A program made the position numbers and the translations under genes. A model generated the notes under the pieces. It had not been told where the DNA came from, made no database searches, and saw nothing but the letters and a program-made list of their open reading frames with translations. DNA of 64,000 nucleotides from an uncultured beta proteobacterium. Its GTDB lineage: Bacteria > Pseudomonadota > Gammaproteobacteria > Burkholderiales > Burkholderiaceae_C. Location: NCBI GenBank assembly GCA_903844215.1, contig CAIMSP010000012.1, forward strand, positions 1 to 64,000, written 5' to 3'. Positions 63,545 through 64,000 of the stretch are shown piece by piece. How positions within the stretch are numbered: position 1 is the stretch's first letter; every line of letters begins with the position of its first letter.

Positions 63545-64000
63545 GGTGCATTACCTTTTCAATTCAAATCATCACCTGCCCAATGCGGGCAAACGACGCC
63601 AGAACTGACGCTTTGAAACGAAAGGAATTGCCGGTGGGCCTCGACTCAAATGATGAGTCGTGGCGCAGGCGCGTGGAGTGGGGCGAGAGCTGGTAGCGCG
63701 TGTGGCTCCAGCAAATAAAGCGTTTCATGTCCAGACTCTGTGGAATCTGCAGGCCGACCCGCGCCCAAGCGCGGGGCGAAGACGCTCCGCTGGCACATTT
63801 GGATCAGGCACATCAACACAAACATTTCTTCTCTTTCTCGCCGTTGGTCCGCGCCAGAGATGGGATCTCTGACGCTTGGGGTATTCCGTATCGGTGTTTC
63901 AACGCGTCGGTGTTCCGTGTGAACTCCACGCCAGCGCAAGCATTTGGCTTGCGGTTTGCGTGTCAGAGCACCCGGTGGCATCGACCTACTGGCGCGCGCA
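63545..64000 (-). promoter_or_regulatory. Long leader region of rne
   Basis: About 456 bases with no supported gene on either strand up to the right edge. RNase E mRNAs often have long leaders that bind RNase E for self-regulation. Here a perfect 7-bp hairpin CCCGCGC/GCGCGGG with loop CCAA lies at 63758-63775, and CAGAGAT/ATCTCTG with a GGG loop at 63855-63871. I see no clear promoter. A divergent gene (rluC in many relatives) may start just beyond the window. Confidence 0.45.

Noticed and set aside
63660-63922. Short plus-strand frames upstream of rne as an rluC start
   Set aside because: The residues do not resemble a pseudouridine synthase. The gene more likely begins beyond the window.

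Overview
The window is chromosomal DNA from a high-GC betaproteobacterium, most likely a Comamonadaceae-type member of Burkholderiales. The evidence is synteny: rpsO-pnp-quinone oxidoreductase-tpiA-secG-tRNA-Leu(GAG)-nuoABCDEFGHIJKLMN, a yibN-like rhodanese-grxC-secB-gpsA run, gpmA-ctpA-moeB, ribF-ileS, and an RNase E with an Arg/Gly-rich tail. I cannot name the genus from sequence alone. I see no rRNA, CRISPR array, transposase or prophage module.

Layout. 1-3.6 kb: an overlapping pair, a tandem-FecR secreted protein and a TpsB/ShlB-type outer-membrane transporter with duplicated POTRA region. 3.6-8.5 kb: DUF971 protein, apaH (convergent), a metal-dependent phosphatase/nuclease coupled to a ClsB-type cardiolipin synthase, folE and an HDOD protein. 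8.5-13.4 kb, minus strand: a FlhG/MinD-like ATPase coupled to a diguanylate cyclase, then gpmA-ctpA-moeB. 13.5-15.9 kb: rhodanese-grxC-secB-gpsA. 15.9-20 kb, minus strand: ribF and ileS, the latter carrying an in-frame intergenic-type repeat. 20.1-25.9 kb: an HNH endonuclease and two overlapping P-type cation ATPases. 25.9-28.2 kb, minus strand: hemG, a UPF0149/SEC-C protein and a Bug-type binding protein. 28.2-29.7 kb is the accessory spot: tRNA-Leu(CAA) with a perfect terminator, flanked by two half-tRNA remnants, plus an orphan ribbon-helix-helix protein with its own inverted-repeat operator. 29.7-37.7 kb: a short SecA-like ATPase, cysM, two tandem EAL-HDOD proteins and comEC. 37.8-40.3 kb: circularly permuted ATP-grasp and alpha-E genes, with a partial duplication between them. 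40.4-60.5 kb: rpsO, pnp, quinone oxidoreductase, tpiA, secG, tRNA-Leu(GAG), the 14-gene complex I operon and a DUF1178 gene. 60.6-64 kb: rne on the minus strand with a long untranslated leader.

Most of the window is housekeeping: respiration (complex I), glycolysis (gpmA, tpiA), phospholipid, folate, flavin, haem and molybdopterin synthesis, protein export (SecB, SecG) and RNA decay (PNPase, RNase E). Signalling is prominent: one active-looking GGDEF, two degenerate EAL-HDODs, one HDOD and one FlhG-like ATPase. The most unusual items are the duplicated POTRA transporter with its FecR partner, the short orphan SecA paralogue, the split tRNA-Leu remnants around the orphan antitoxin, the 62-bp duplication that rebuilds a stop/start overlap before the alpha-E gene, and the repeat translated inside IleS.
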